The position numbers were made by a program, and so were the translations under genes. This document shows positions 8,303 through 16,694 of a stretch of 64,000 bases of DNA, in pieces. Under the pieces are notes generated by a model. The model searched no databases, was not told the origin of the DNA, and saw nothing but the letters and a program-made list of their open reading frames with translations. The DNA comes from Shinella sp. PSBB067 (GTDB lineage Bacteria > Pseudomonadota > Alphaproteobacteria > Rhizobiales > Rhizobiaceae), in contig NZ_CP069304.1 in assembly GCF_016839145.1 (NCBI RefSeq), positions 1-64,000 on the forward strand, given 5' to 3'. The first letter of the stretch is position 1; every line of letters begins with the position of its first letter.

Positions 8303-9760
8303 TTGGGGTTTCGTTTCGGGGGTAAATACGGTCATCTCGACCATGGCGGCGCCTGCCCGTGTCACAATCCGCAGGCGCAGAAGCTTTTCGCGCGCATCAA
8401 CGCCGGCATCTCGCGCCGGTCCGTGCTGAAGGGCATCGCGGCCAGCCTCGCCGCTCCGGCCCTCGGCGCGGTCAGCCCGGCTTTCGCGCAGGCATCCGCA
8501 AGGCCGCTGCTGCTTCGCAATGTCGGCATATTCGACGGAACCGGCAGCGCGTTGACGCGCGGGCAGGGCGTGCTTGTCGAAGGCGACCGCATCAAGGCGC
8601 TGGTTCCGGCCGCCGATACCGTTTCCGACGCCGAGGTGATCGACTGCGGCGGGCGCACGCTGATGCCCGGCATGATCGATGCCCACTGGCATTCCATCCT
8701 CGCCGCCATTTCGCAAGTCGTGGCCATGACCGCCGATGTGCCCTATGTGCATCTCGTCGCCGCGCAGGAGGCCGAGCGGACCGTTCTTCGCGGCTTCACG
8801 ACGGTGCGCGATGTCGGCGGCCCGTCCTTTGCCCTGAAGAGGGCGATCGACGAGAGGCGTATCGCCGGCCCCCGCATCTATCCGTCCGGCGCCATGATCT
8901 CGCAGACCTCGGGGCATGGCGATTTCCGCATGCGCACGGAGCTGCCGCGCGCGCCGCAGACCGATCTCAGCGGGGCCGAGCAGGCGGGCATCTCCGCCAT
9001 CGCGGATGGCGAGGCAGAAGTGCTGCGCCGTGTGCGCGAGCAGCTCATGCTCGGCGCCAGCCAGATCAAGATCATGGGCGGCGGCGGGGTGTCGTCGTCG
9101 TTCGACCCGATCGATTCCCTCCAGTATACCGAGGCCGAGATGAAGGCGGCCGTGGCGGCGGCGGCGGACTGGGGCACCTATGTCTGCATCCACGCCTATA
9201 CCTCCGCGGCCGTTCGCCGGGCGCTCGCGTGCGGCGTCAAGTCGATCGAGCACGGCCAGCTGGTCGACGAGGAGACGGTCAAGCGCATGGTGGAAGCCGA
9301 TGCGTGGTGGAGCATCCAGCCTTTCCTGGCGGACGAGGATGCCAATGTAAAACCGTCGCCGGAGCAACGTGCCCAGCAGGAACAGATCGCCGAGGGCACG
9401 GTGCGCGCCATCGAGCTCGGCAAGCAGCACAAGGTGAAGATGGCGCTCGGCACGGACATCCTGTTCAGCCCGACCGGAACGGCGAGCCAGGGCCGCCAGC
9501 TCGCGAAGTTCGCCCGCTGGTACGACAATGCCGAGGTGCTGCGCATGCTGACCAGCGGCAATGCCGACCTCATGGGGCTCTCGGGGCCGCGCAATCCCTA
9601 TCCGGCAAAGCTCGGCCGCATCGAAGCGGGTGCCTATGCGGATCTGCTGGTCGTCGACGGCGATCCGCTCCAGGACATTTCGCTGATCGCCGATCCGGAG
9701 CGCACGCTGGTGCTGGTGATGAAGGACGGGCGTGTTCACAGGAATACGTTGCCGGCTTGA
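8303..9760 (+). CDS. Metal-dependent amidohydrolase with internal Tat signal
   Basis: An amidohydrolase-superfamily protein (imidazolonepropionase/prolidase-like branch), 485 residues from a TTG start at 8303. Metal ligands are visible in DAHWH (His128, His130), VCIHAY, SIEHGQ and LGTDILF. Residues 37-43 are SRRSVLK followed by a hydrophobic stretch ending AFA-QA, a twin-arginine signal. TTG 8303 was chosen because GAGGGGG lies 7 nt upstream; an earlier ATG at 8165 has no such site. Ahead of the signal lies an unusual 36-residue stretch with ACPCHNPQAQ. Members hydrolyse peptides, lactams or carbamates. It is likely periplasmic and probably co-transcribed with the beta-barrel gene 17 nt downstream. 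Confidence 0.85.
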   Translation: MGFRFGGKYGHLDHGGACPCHNPQAQKLFARINAGISRRSVLKGIAASLAAPALGAVSPAFAQASARPLLLRNVGIFDGTGSALTRGQGVLVEGDRIKALVPAADTVSDAEVIDCGGRTLMPGMIDAHWHSILAAISQVVAMTADVPYVHLVAAQEAERTVLRGFTTVRDVGGPSFALKRAIDERRIAGPRIYPSGAMISQTSGHGDFRMRTELPRAPQTDLSGAEQAGISAIADGEAEVLRRVREQLMLGASQIKIMGGGGVSSSFDPIDSLQYTEAEMKAAVAAAADWGTYVCIHAYTSAAVRRALACGVKSIEHGQLVDEETVKRMVEADAWWSIQPFLADEDANVKPSPEQRAQQEQIAEGTVRAIELGKQHKVKMALGTDILFSPTGTASQGRQLAKFARWYDNAEVLRMLTSGNADLMGLSGPRNPYPAKLGRIEAGAYADLLVVDGDPLQDISLIADPERTLVLVMKDGRVHRNTLPA

Positions 9761-9777
9761 AGGGCGGGGGAACTTCC

Positions 9778-10617
9778 TTGAAGAGATATTTTGCTGCAGT
9801 CATTCTGGCGCTGTGCGCGGCTCACGCCGCCCACGCCGACGACGCCGTCACAGGAGGCGCTTCCGGCCCGGCGGCGGAGGGGCATCCGGACTGGGCGCTG
9901 CAGGTCACGCCCTATATGTGGGCGGCCGGCCTCGAGGGGAACATATCGCCGCTCCGTCGCGCGCCGACGCTTCACGTCGAGAAGTCGTTCTCCGATGTGA
10001 TGGACGACCTCAATTTCGGCGGCTTCGTCAATGTCTGGGGGCGTTACGACCGCTTCGTTCTTTCCGGCGACATCATGTATGTCGACACGACGGACAGCCA
10101 CGCGACCGGTCCGCTGCCGGCGCTGCAGATTCCGGGGATCGGCACGATACCTTCCGGCGCGAGCGTCGATGCGAATGTCGACACGACGCAGTTCACGGCG
10201 ACGCTCCAGGGCGGCTACCGCATGCTCGACACGCCGGAATTTTCCCTGGATGCGCTCGGCGGCGCGCGCTTCTGGTACATTTCCAACGACGTGTCGGTGA
10301 CGGCAAGCCATATTTCCATCGGCACGGTCTCCGCGAGCCACGACGAAAGCTTCGGCTGGGTGGACCCGGTCGTCGGTGCGCGGTTCTTCATCAACCTCAC
10401 GGACAAGCTCTCCGTGCAGGGGCAGGTGGACATAGGCGGCTTCGGCGTCGGATCCGACCTCACATGGTCGGCGCTGGCGACGGTGAACTACACGTTCACG
10501 CAGAACCTGTCCGCCTCGGCCGGCTACAAGGTGCTGGATGTCGACTACAAGCACGACGGCCATGTCTTCGACACCCGGCTTTCCGGCCCGGTGCTGGGGC
10601 TGACGTACCGGTTCTAG
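9778..10617 (+). CDS. Outer-membrane beta-barrel protein (uncharacterised)
   Basis: A 279-residue protein with a Sec signal peptide (cleavage expected after AHA, residue 20). The mature chain starts near WALQVTPYMWAAGLEGN and has alternating beta-strand patterns throughout. The C-terminus is LGLTYRF, ending in phenylalanine as outer-membrane barrels do. The start is TTG 9778, preceded by a GGGCGGGGGAA site, 17 nt after the amidohydrolase stop. The size suggests a small barrel with about 10-12 strands. Function is unknown; context links it to the exported amidohydrolase, perhaps as a pore or surface partner. Confidence 0.75.
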   Translation: MKRYFAAVILALCAAHAAHADDAVTGGASGPAAEGHPDWALQVTPYMWAAGLEGNISPLRRAPTLHVEKSFSDVMDDLNFGGFVNVWGRYDRFVLSGDIMYVDTTDSHATGPLPALQIPGIGTIPSGASVDANVDTTQFTATLQGGYRMLDTPEFSLDALGGARFWYISNDVSVTASHISIGTVSASHDESFGWVDPVVGARFFINLTDKLSVQGQVDIGGFGVGSDLTWSALATVNYTFTQNLSASAGYKVLDVDYKHDGHVFDTRLSGPVLGLTYRF

Positions 10618-10695
10618 TCCCCGATACAGGGCTGTGTCGCGACCGCACCGACGCTTCAATCTCCCGCGGCATTTTCAAACGCGCGGGGGCGACCG

Positions 10696-11388
10696 TCAGG
10701 GACCGTCTTGCGCAAGCGGCATGGACTTGATGCCGATATGCTCGTGCAACAGCGCGACGGCATGGTCCTCGTCCCGGTCGAGGGCGGCGTCCATCAGCAG
10801 GGTATGGTGGTCGATCGTCGAGGTCGAACGCAGTATGGCCATCAGCGCCGCATCCGCGCGCGCATCCGACAGAACACCCTTGCCCAGCACGATCAGGCGC
10901 TGGTGCCGGCGAACCTGCCCATGCAACTGTTCGAGGAAGCGGCGCAGCCAGCGGCTATGGCTTCCTCCGACAAGGCGAAGATGGAAATCCTGGTGGGCGG
11001 CTTCGAATTCCTCGTAGGCCGCTTCCGGCATGCCCTGCTCCAGGGCCGGCGCCCGCGACAGGGCCCGGTGTGCCAGCAGGACGTCTTTCTGCCATTCGTC
11101 GTCGCCGGTCCTGATGGATTCCCGCAGAAGCTGGGATTCGATGACCAGCCGCGCATTCTGGATGTCCTGGAGTTCGGCATAGCTGGCGCCCGAAACCCGG
11201 TAGCCGCGATTGCGCGCCGAAGTCACGAGATTCTCGCCCTCGAGCCGTGAAAGCGAATCCCGCAACGGCGTCCAGCCGAAGCCGTAACGTGCTTCAAGCG
11301 CGGAAACGGTCAGCGGCTCCCCCGGCAGGAGCACTCCCGCCAGGATGTCACGCTTCAAGGCCTCATAGGCCTGATCTGTCTTGGACAT
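10696..11388 (-). CDS. GntR-family transcriptional regulator (FCD domain)
   Basis: A 230-residue regulator. It has an N-terminal winged helix (residues 1-70, containing PLTVSALEARYGFGWTPLRDSLSRL) and a C-terminal all-helical FCD ligand domain with metal-binding histidines in AAHQDFHLRLVGG. The start is ATG 11388 with AGGTGAAAG upstream. It diverges from the long rightward transporter/catabolic series across a 218-nt AT-rich gap and most likely represses that series until its substrate or a metabolite binds the FCD domain. Confidence 0.88.
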   Translation of the reverse strand: MSKTDQAYEALKRDILAGVLLPGEPLTVSALEARYGFGWTPLRDSLSRLEGENLVTSARNRGYRVSGASYAELQDIQNARLVIESQLLRESIRTGDDEWQKDVLLAHRALSRAPALEQGMPEAAYEEFEAAHQDFHLRLVGGSHSRWLRRFLEQLHGQVRRHQRLIVLGKGVLSDARADAALMAILRSTSTIDHHTLLMDAALDRDEDHAVALLHEHIGIKSMPLAQDGP

Positions 11389-11495
11389 CTTTCACCTGCC
11401 TTCCCACCCCCGATCGACGGTCCTTGGGGCGGTCAACGAATCTCGATCCAAATTTATATATAATCATCAAATAGATATGCCAATTATATTTTATA

Positions 11496-11526
11496 TTGAC
11501 ATTTTTTGGATATTATATTTTATTTT
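11496..11526 (+). promoter_or_regulatory. Candidate promoter in AT-rich gap
   Basis: TTGACA (11496-11501) is followed 17-19 nt later by TTTATT/TATTTT (11519-11526), inside a markedly AT-rich stretch (about 11440-11530) of the otherwise GC-rich sequence. The position suits transcription of the binding-protein gene starting at 11607. The surrounding AT repeats may hold the operator for the divergent GntR regulator. Confidence 0.4.
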
Positions 11527-11606
11527 AAGGGCATGGAGGAGAGGCCATCGCGCCATGCGGCGCCGGGCCGAACGATCAAGAATCAAACAAAACAGCGGGA
11601 ACGATT

Positions 11607-12797
11607 ATGAAAACAATCCTCAGGACCCTTTTGCTGGGATCCGTCGTCGTGGCGGCGGCGCCGGCCATGGCCAAAGACATCAAGATCGGCATTCTCTTCG
11701 GCTTCACCGGCCCGATCGAATCGCTGACCCCGCCGATGGCGGACGGCGCCGAACTGGCGATGAAGGAGGTCTCCGACAGCCATCTGCTGCTTGGCGGCGA
11801 CAGCGTGGTGTCGGTACGCGGCGACAGCACCTGCACAGATGCGTCGGCGGCAACGGCCGCCGCGGAACGGCTGGTGACGGTCGACAGGATCGTGGCGCTC
11901 GTCGGTGCCGACTGCTCGGGCGTCACCACCGCCGTGCTGAACAACGTGGCGATCCCGAACGATCTTCTGATGATTTCGCCGTCCGCGACGTCTCCCGCTC
12001 TTGCCGCCGACACCGACAAGGGCCTGTTCTTCCGCACGGCGCCTTCGGATTCGCGCCAGGGCGAGCTCTTGTCCAGGGTGTTGATCGATCGGGGGATCAA
12101 GGCCGTCGCCGTGACCTACACCAACAACGACTACGGCAAGGGCTTCGCCGATTCCTTCGTCGCCGCCTACAAGGCGGCCGGCGGCACGGTGACGCTGGTT
12201 GCCCCGCATGAGGACGGCAAGGCGGACTATTCGGCGGAGGTCTCGGCGCTGTCGGTGGCAGGCGGCGATACGCTCGTGGTTCTGGGCTATTCCGACCAGG
12301 GCGGCCACGGCATCATCAAGGCATCGCTCGACAGCGGCGCCTTCGACAGCTTTGCCGTCGGCGACGGCATGCATTCCGAAAAGCTCACCGCCGATTTCGG
12401 CCCGGACCTGAAGATCTTCGGCACCGTGCCGTGGACGGTGGGCGACGGCGCGGCGAAATTCGCCGCCCTGGCCAAGGCCGCCGGCAAGAACGCCGACAGC
12501 TCGTTCGTGCGCGAATCCTACGATGCGACGGCGCTGATCCTGCTGGCGATCCAGAAGGCCGGCGATCCGGCCAAGGCGGCAGGGCACATCATGGAGGTCG
12601 CCAATGGCCCGGGTGAGAAGATCTATCCCGGCGAGCTGGCCAAGGCGCTCAAGATCCTCAAGGACGGCGGCAGCATCGATTATGTCGGAGCCTCGGACGT
12701 GCAGATGATCGGCACCGGCGAAAGCGCGGGCAGCTACCGCGAGTTCGAGAACAGGGGCGGCAAGTTCGAAACCGTCCGCATGCTGACGGCCGAATGA
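11607..12797 (+). CDS. LIV-type ABC transporter substrate-binding protein
   Basis: A 396-residue periplasmic binding protein with a Sec signal (cleavage after AMA, residue 22). The mature start KDIKIGILFGFTGPIESLTPP and later VTYTNNDYGKGFADSF are typical of the Leu/Ile/Val binding family. It is the first gene of the series downstream of the GntR-controlled gap and is followed by two ATPases and two permeases. The ligand is unknown; the linked enzymes (kynureninase, hydantoinases, aminotransferase) suggest an amino-acid-derived or N-containing acid. Confidence 0.88.
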   Translation: MKTILRTLLLGSVVVAAAPAMAKDIKIGILFGFTGPIESLTPPMADGAELAMKEVSDSHLLLGGDSVVSVRGDSTCTDASAATAAAERLVTVDRIVALVGADCSGVTTAVLNNVAIPNDLLMISPSATSPALAADTDKGLFFRTAPSDSRQGELLSRVLIDRGIKAVAVTYTNNDYGKGFADSFVAAYKAAGGTVTLVAPHEDGKADYSAEVSALSVAGGDTLVVLGYSDQGGHGIIKASLDSGAFDSFAVGDGMHSEKLTADFGPDLKIFGTVPWTVGDGAAKFAALAKAAGKNADSSFVRESYDATALILLAIQKAGDPAKAAGHIMEVANGPGEKIYPGELAKALKILKDGGSIDYVGASDVQMIGTGESAGSYREFENRGGKFETVRMLTAE

Positions 12798-12801
12798 GGC
12801 C

Positions 12802-12833
12802 GGGTGCGGGCCGCCCTGCGCGGTCCCGCGCCC
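12802..12833 (+). other. Stem-loop downstream of binding-protein gene
   Basis: GGGTGCGGG (12802-12810) pairs with CCCGCGCCC (12825-12833), a 9-bp stem with one G-U pair. It begins 5 nt after the binding-protein stop and ends before the ATPase start. It matches the position of stem-loops behind the other binding-protein genes in this window. Confidence 0.5.
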
Positions 12834-12851
12834 TTCGGGGGGAATCCAGTC

Positions 12852-13661
12852 ATGGGAAAAGCCGACACGCCGCCGGACTTGCTGGTGGTCGAGGACCTCG
12901 GCATCGCCTTCGGCGGCCTGAAGGCCGTCGACCGGATGTCGATGACCATCGCGAAGGGCAGCATCGCCGGGCTGATCGGCCCGAACGGTGCGGGTAAATC
13001 CACGCTCTTCAATCTGATCGCGGGATACCATCGCCCCGATTCCGGGCGCGTCCTGCTGGAAGGCGACGACATCACGGGCAAGCCGCCGCATATCCTGTTC
13101 GGCAGGGGGCTGCTGCGCACGTTCCAGATCGCGCGCGAATTCTCGACGCTCACCGTGCGGGAGAACCTGATGATGGTGCCGGCAGGCCAGGCCGGGGAAA
13201 CCTTCCTCGGGGCCTGGCTGCATCCGGCCAGGGTGCGCGCGCAAGAGCGGGCCTTGCGGGAGAAAGCCGACGGGATCCTCGAATTCCTGGAGATAACCCA
13301 TGTCGCCGACCTGCCGGCGGGCAGCCTGTCCGGCGGTCAGAAAAAGCTCCTGGAGCTCGGCCGCACGATGATGGCGGAGCCGAAGATCGTCTTTCTCGAC
13401 GAGGTCGGCGCCGGTGTGAACCGGACGCTGCTCTACAATATCGCCACCGCGATCCGCCGCCTCAATCGCGAGCGCGGCTATACTTTCTGTCTTGTCGAGC
13501 ACGACATGCAGTTCATCGCCGAGCTCTGCGACGACGTGACCTGCATGGCCGAGGGCAGGGCGCTGGCCCGCGGCTCGGTCGCCGACATCCTCAGCAACGA
13601 GCGGGTGATCGAGGCCTATCTTGGACGCGGGCGCGCCGCGAAAGGCACGGGTGTGGCATGA
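12852..13661 (+). CDS. LIV-family ABC transporter ATP-binding protein (LivG type)
   Basis: A 269-residue ATPase with Walker A GPNGAGKST at residues 43-51 and signature LSGGQKK. Walker B is FLDE, followed by VGAGVN where LivG proteins usually have PAAGLN. The catalytic Glu and the switch (LVEHD) are present, so it should be active. ATG 12852 was chosen for its GGGGGGAA site; an earlier in-frame ATG at 12804 lies inside the upstream stem-loop. It overlaps the next ATPase gene by 4 bp. Confidence 0.88.
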   Translation: MGKADTPPDLLVVEDLGIAFGGLKAVDRMSMTIAKGSIAGLIGPNGAGKSTLFNLIAGYHRPDSGRVLLEGDDITGKPPHILFGRGLLRTFQIAREFSTLTVRENLMMVPAGQAGETFLGAWLHPARVRAQERALREKADGILEFLEITHVADLPAGSLSGGQKKLLELGRTMMAEPKIVFLDEVGAGVNRTLLYNIATAIRRLNRERGYTFCLVEHDMQFIAELCDDVTCMAEGRALARGSVADILSNERVIEAYLGRGRAAKGTGVA

Positions 13662-14368
13662 GCTATCTGAAGGCGGAGGCGCTCGTGGGCGGCTATGGCG
13701 GCGCGACGATCCTCAACGGCTGCACCATCGAGGTGGACCGGGGCCGGATCGCGGTCATCGTCGGTCCGAACGGTGCGGGAAAATCCACCGCGATGAAGGC
13801 GATACTGGGCTTGCTCCGGCTCACCTCGGGCCGGGTGCTGCTGGACACGCGCGACATCACGGCCCTGCCGACCCAGGCGCGCATCAGCGCCGGCATGGCT
13901 TTCGTGCCGCAGACCGACAATGTCTTTCCCTCCCTCAGCGTGTTCGAAAACCTCCAGATGGGCGCGCTGCTGCGCAGGGATCCGATCGAGGGGACGCTGG
14001 AGGAGATATTTTCCCTCTTCCCGATCCTCGCCGAGAAGCGGAACCAGCTTGCCGGCCAGCTATCCGGCGGCCAGCGCCAGCAGCTTGCCGTCGGGCGGGC
14101 CCTCATGACGCGCCCCTCCGTCCTCCTGCTCGACGAGCCGACGGCCGGGGTGAGCCCGAACGTCATGGACGAGCTTTTCGACAAGATCACCCGCATCGCC
14201 GCCCAGGGCCTCGCCGTCCTGATGGTGGAGCAGAACGCGGCCGGCGCGCTGGAAATCGCCGATACGGGTTACGTGCTGGTGCATGGCGCGAACCGCTTCA
14301 CCGGGGCCGGTCGGGATCTCCTCAACGATCCCGACACCCGCCGCAGCTTTCTGGGTGGACGCAAATGA
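13658..14368 (+). CDS. LIV-family ABC transporter ATP-binding protein (LivF type)
   Basis: A 236-residue ATPase with Walker A GPNGAGKST at residues 36-44, signature LSGGQRQQ, Walker B LLLDEP and switch MVEQN. The ATG overlaps the upstream stop by 4 bp and its own stop overlaps the permease start by 4 bp. Both overlaps are ATGA, so synthesis of the membrane complex is translationally coupled. Confidence 0.9.
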   Translation: MSYLKAEALVGGYGGATILNGCTIEVDRGRIAVIVGPNGAGKSTAMKAILGLLRLTSGRVLLDTRDITALPTQARISAGMAFVPQTDNVFPSLSVFENLQMGALLRRDPIEGTLEEIFSLFPILAEKRNQLAGQLSGGQRQQLAVGRALMTRPSVLLLDEPTAGVSPNVMDELFDKITRIAAQGLAVLMVEQNAAGALEIADTGYVLVHGANRFTGAGRDLLNDPDTRRSFLGGRK

Positions 14369-15378
14369 CGGATATTCTCAACGCCCTGGTCCATCTGGCG
14401 AGCATGCTCCTGCTTCCCGGCCTCGCCTATGGCAGCCAGCTCGCCTTCGGCGCGCTCGGTGTAACGCTGATCTTCGGCGTGCTGCGCTTCTCGAACTTCG
14501 CGCATGCCGAGGGCATGTCGCTCGGCACCGCCGTCTGCATCCTCTTCACCCTGTGGCTGCAGGGCAGGGGCATCGCGCTCGGTCCCCTGCCGACGGCGCT
14601 CATCGGCATGTTGCTGGCCATTCCGGTCATGGCGCTGGTCTTCATCGGCACCGACCAGGCCCTCTATCGGCACTTCCGCCGCATCAATGCCCGGCCTGAA
14701 GTGTTCATGATCGTCTCGGCGGGCGTCATGCTGATCATGAACGGCGCGATCCGTCTGATCATCGGTCCGAACGGTCGCGATTTCGAGGATGGCGAGCGCT
14801 TCATCGTCACGGCCAGGGGATTTCGCGAATGGTCCGGCCTGGCCGAGCCCCTCGTCGTGAAGACGTCGCAGGCGATGACCATAGCCCTGGCGCTGGCGGT
14901 CGGGGTCGCACTGTTCCTGTTCCTCAACAGGACGCGTTCGGGACGCTCGATGCGCGCCTATGCCGACAATCGCAACCTCGCCCTGCTGTCGGGGGTGGAT
15001 CCGGACCGCATCGTGCGGCTGACCTGGATCCTCGTCGCCGTGCTCTCGGTCACCGGAGGCGTGCTGTTCGGCCTGGACAAGGGGTATCGCCCGTTCGTCT
15101 ATCAGCAGCTTCTGCTGCCGATGTTCGCGGCCGCCGTGGTGGGCGGGCTCGGCAGCCCCCTCGGCGCCATCGCCGGATCGATGATCGTCGCCTTTTCGGA
15201 ACTGGCGCTCACCTTCGCCTGGAAGAAGGTGCTGGGCTATCTGCTGCCGGCGGCATGGGCGCCCGAGGGAATGATGCAGTTCCTCTCGACGGAATACAAG
15301 TTCGCCGTCTCCTTCCTGATCCTCGTCGTCGTCCTGCTCGTCCGGCCTGCGGGACTGTTTGGAAAGCCCGTGAAATGA
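14365..15378 (+). CDS. LIV-family ABC transporter permease (LivH type)
   Basis: A 337-residue permease, about 45 residues longer than the usual LivH. The N-terminal glycine-rich helix (LAYGSQLAFGALGVTLIFGV) and NFAHAEGMSLGTA replace the common NxAHGxL pattern. The extra length is in a central loop (residues 130-170, GPNGRDFEDGERFIV onward), probably periplasmic. The coupling loop is MRAYADNRNLALLSG. ATG 14365 overlaps the upstream stop by 4 bp. Confidence 0.85.
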   Translation: MTDILNALVHLASMLLLPGLAYGSQLAFGALGVTLIFGVLRFSNFAHAEGMSLGTAVCILFTLWLQGRGIALGPLPTALIGMLLAIPVMALVFIGTDQALYRHFRRINARPEVFMIVSAGVMLIMNGAIRLIIGPNGRDFEDGERFIVTARGFREWSGLAEPLVVKTSQAMTIALALAVGVALFLFLNRTRSGRSMRAYADNRNLALLSGVDPDRIVRLTWILVAVLSVTGGVLFGLDKGYRPFVYQQLLLPMFAAAVVGGLGSPLGAIAGSMIVAFSELALTFAWKKVLGYLLPAAWAPEGMMQFLSTEYKFAVSFLILVVVLLVRPAGLFGKPVK

Positions 15379-16694
15379 ACCGCCGCACGACGCTTCTCTA
15401 CGCTGCCATGGCGGCGGTGCTCCTGTCGGTCGCCCTGCTGCAAAGCTGGCAACTGGCGCTCACCATCCTCAACCTCTGCCTGATCTCCGCGGTGATGGCG
15501 CTGGGCGTCAACGTGCAATGGGGCGTCGCCGGCATGTTCAATGTCGGCACGATGGGCTCGGCCGCCATCGGCGGGCTGGCGGTCGTGCTGGTTTCGGCTC
15601 CCCCGGTTCGCGCGGCGTGGGCGGAGGGCGGCGCGGGCCTCTTCTCCAGCGCGTCGATCCTGGTTCTGACGGCCGCCGTCGCCCTGGCGCTATGGCGGTG
15701 GCTCGGCTCCCGGCCCGCGCTGCGCGGGGCGGCGGTCGCGGCGGTCCTGTTTTTCGGCTTCCTGCTGGCACAGCACTGGTTTCTGCCCGCGACGGCCGCG
15801 ATCGAGGCGGTCGATGCGGCAAGCGCCGGCTATCTCGGCGGGCTCGGCCTGCCGGTGGCGCTGTCCTGGCTGGTTGGCGGGGTGTTTGCCGGGCTGCTCG
15901 CATGGCCGGTCGGCCGGCTGACCGCCGGGCTGCGCTCCGATTACCTTGCCGTGGCGACCTTCGGCATTTCCGAGATCGTTCTGGCGGTCCTGCGCAACGA
16001 GGAATGGCTGGCGCGCGGCGTGAAGAACGTGACCGGCCTGCCGCGTCCGGTGCCCTATGAGAGCGATCTCCAGGCGGCCGGCTGGGTCCAGTCGCTTGCC
16101 CTGTGGCTGGGATTGCCGCTCCGCGACCTGGCGTCGATCCTGGTGAAACTGGCGTATACCGCGTGGTTCCTCGCCGTTCTCGTGGTCATCTTCTGGCTTC
16201 TGGAACGCCTTGGCCGCGCGCCATGGGGCCGAATGATGCGCGCCATCCGCGACAATGAGGAAGCCGCCCGCGCAATGGGCAAGGATGTCGCGCGCCGTCA
16301 TCTCCAGGCCTTCGTGCTCGGTTCGGCCATCGTCGGCATCGGCGGCGCGATGCTGGTCACCCTGGACGGCCAGTTCACCGCCGGCGCCTACCAGCCGCTC
16401 CGCTACACCTTCCTGATCTGGGTGATGGTGATCATCGGCGGCGCCGGCAACCATCGGGGCGCGGTCTATGGCGCGTTCCTGATCTGGTTCGTATGGGTTC
16501 AGGCGGAAACGGCAGGTCTGTGGATCGCCGGCACGGCGTCGGCGCTCCTTGCCCCCGACAACCCCCTTCGCGCCGCGTTCGAACAAAGTCCGGCCCAGCT
16601 TCGCTATGTGGTGATGGGCCTCATCCTGGTCTTCGTGATGCGTTTCGCGCCGCGCGGACTGATCCCCGAAGAAACACCGGAGCCCCAGAAATGA
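15375..16694 (+). CDS. LIV-family ABC transporter permease (LivM type) with central insertion
   Basis: A 439-residue permease. The N-terminal LivM core (LGVNVQWGVAGMFNVGTMG) is followed by an insertion of roughly 90 residues with about two additional hydrophobic segments (residues about 75-160). The canonical LRSDYLAVATFGISEI segment and the coupling loop MRAIRDNEEAARAMG come after it. ATG 15375 overlaps the LivH-type stop by 4 bp. It is the last transporter subunit of this set; the SDR follows with another 4-bp overlap, so enzyme and transporter genes form one coupled operon. Confidence 0.85.
   Translation: MNRRTTLLYAAMAAVLLSVALLQSWQLALTILNLCLISAVMALGVNVQWGVAGMFNVGTMGSAAIGGLAVVLVSAPPVRAAWAEGGAGLFSSASILVLTAAVALALWRWLGSRPALRGAAVAAVLFFGFLLAQHWFLPATAAIEAVDAASAGYLGGLGLPVALSWLVGGVFAGLLAWPVGRLTAGLRSDYLAVATFGISEIVLAVLRNEEWLARGVKNVTGLPRPVPYESDLQAAGWVQSLALWLGLPLRDLASILVKLAYTAWFLAVLVVIFWLLERLGRAPWGRMMRAIRDNEEAARAMGKDVARRHLQAFVLGSAIVGIGGAMLVTLDGQFTAGAYQPLRYTFLIWVMVIIGGAGNHRGAVYGAFLIWFVWVQAETAGLWIAGTASALLAPDNPLRAAFEQSPAQLRYVVMGLILVFVMRFAPRGLIPEETPEPQK

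Noticed and set aside
10663..10687. CCCGCG ... CGCGGG repeat between the convergent barrel and GntR genes
   Set aside because: The 6-bp arms and long loop are too weak to call a terminator.
11583..13502. 639-codon open frame antisense to the binding protein and ATPase
   Set aside because: It has no domain or ribosome site and is a shadow of well-supported genes.
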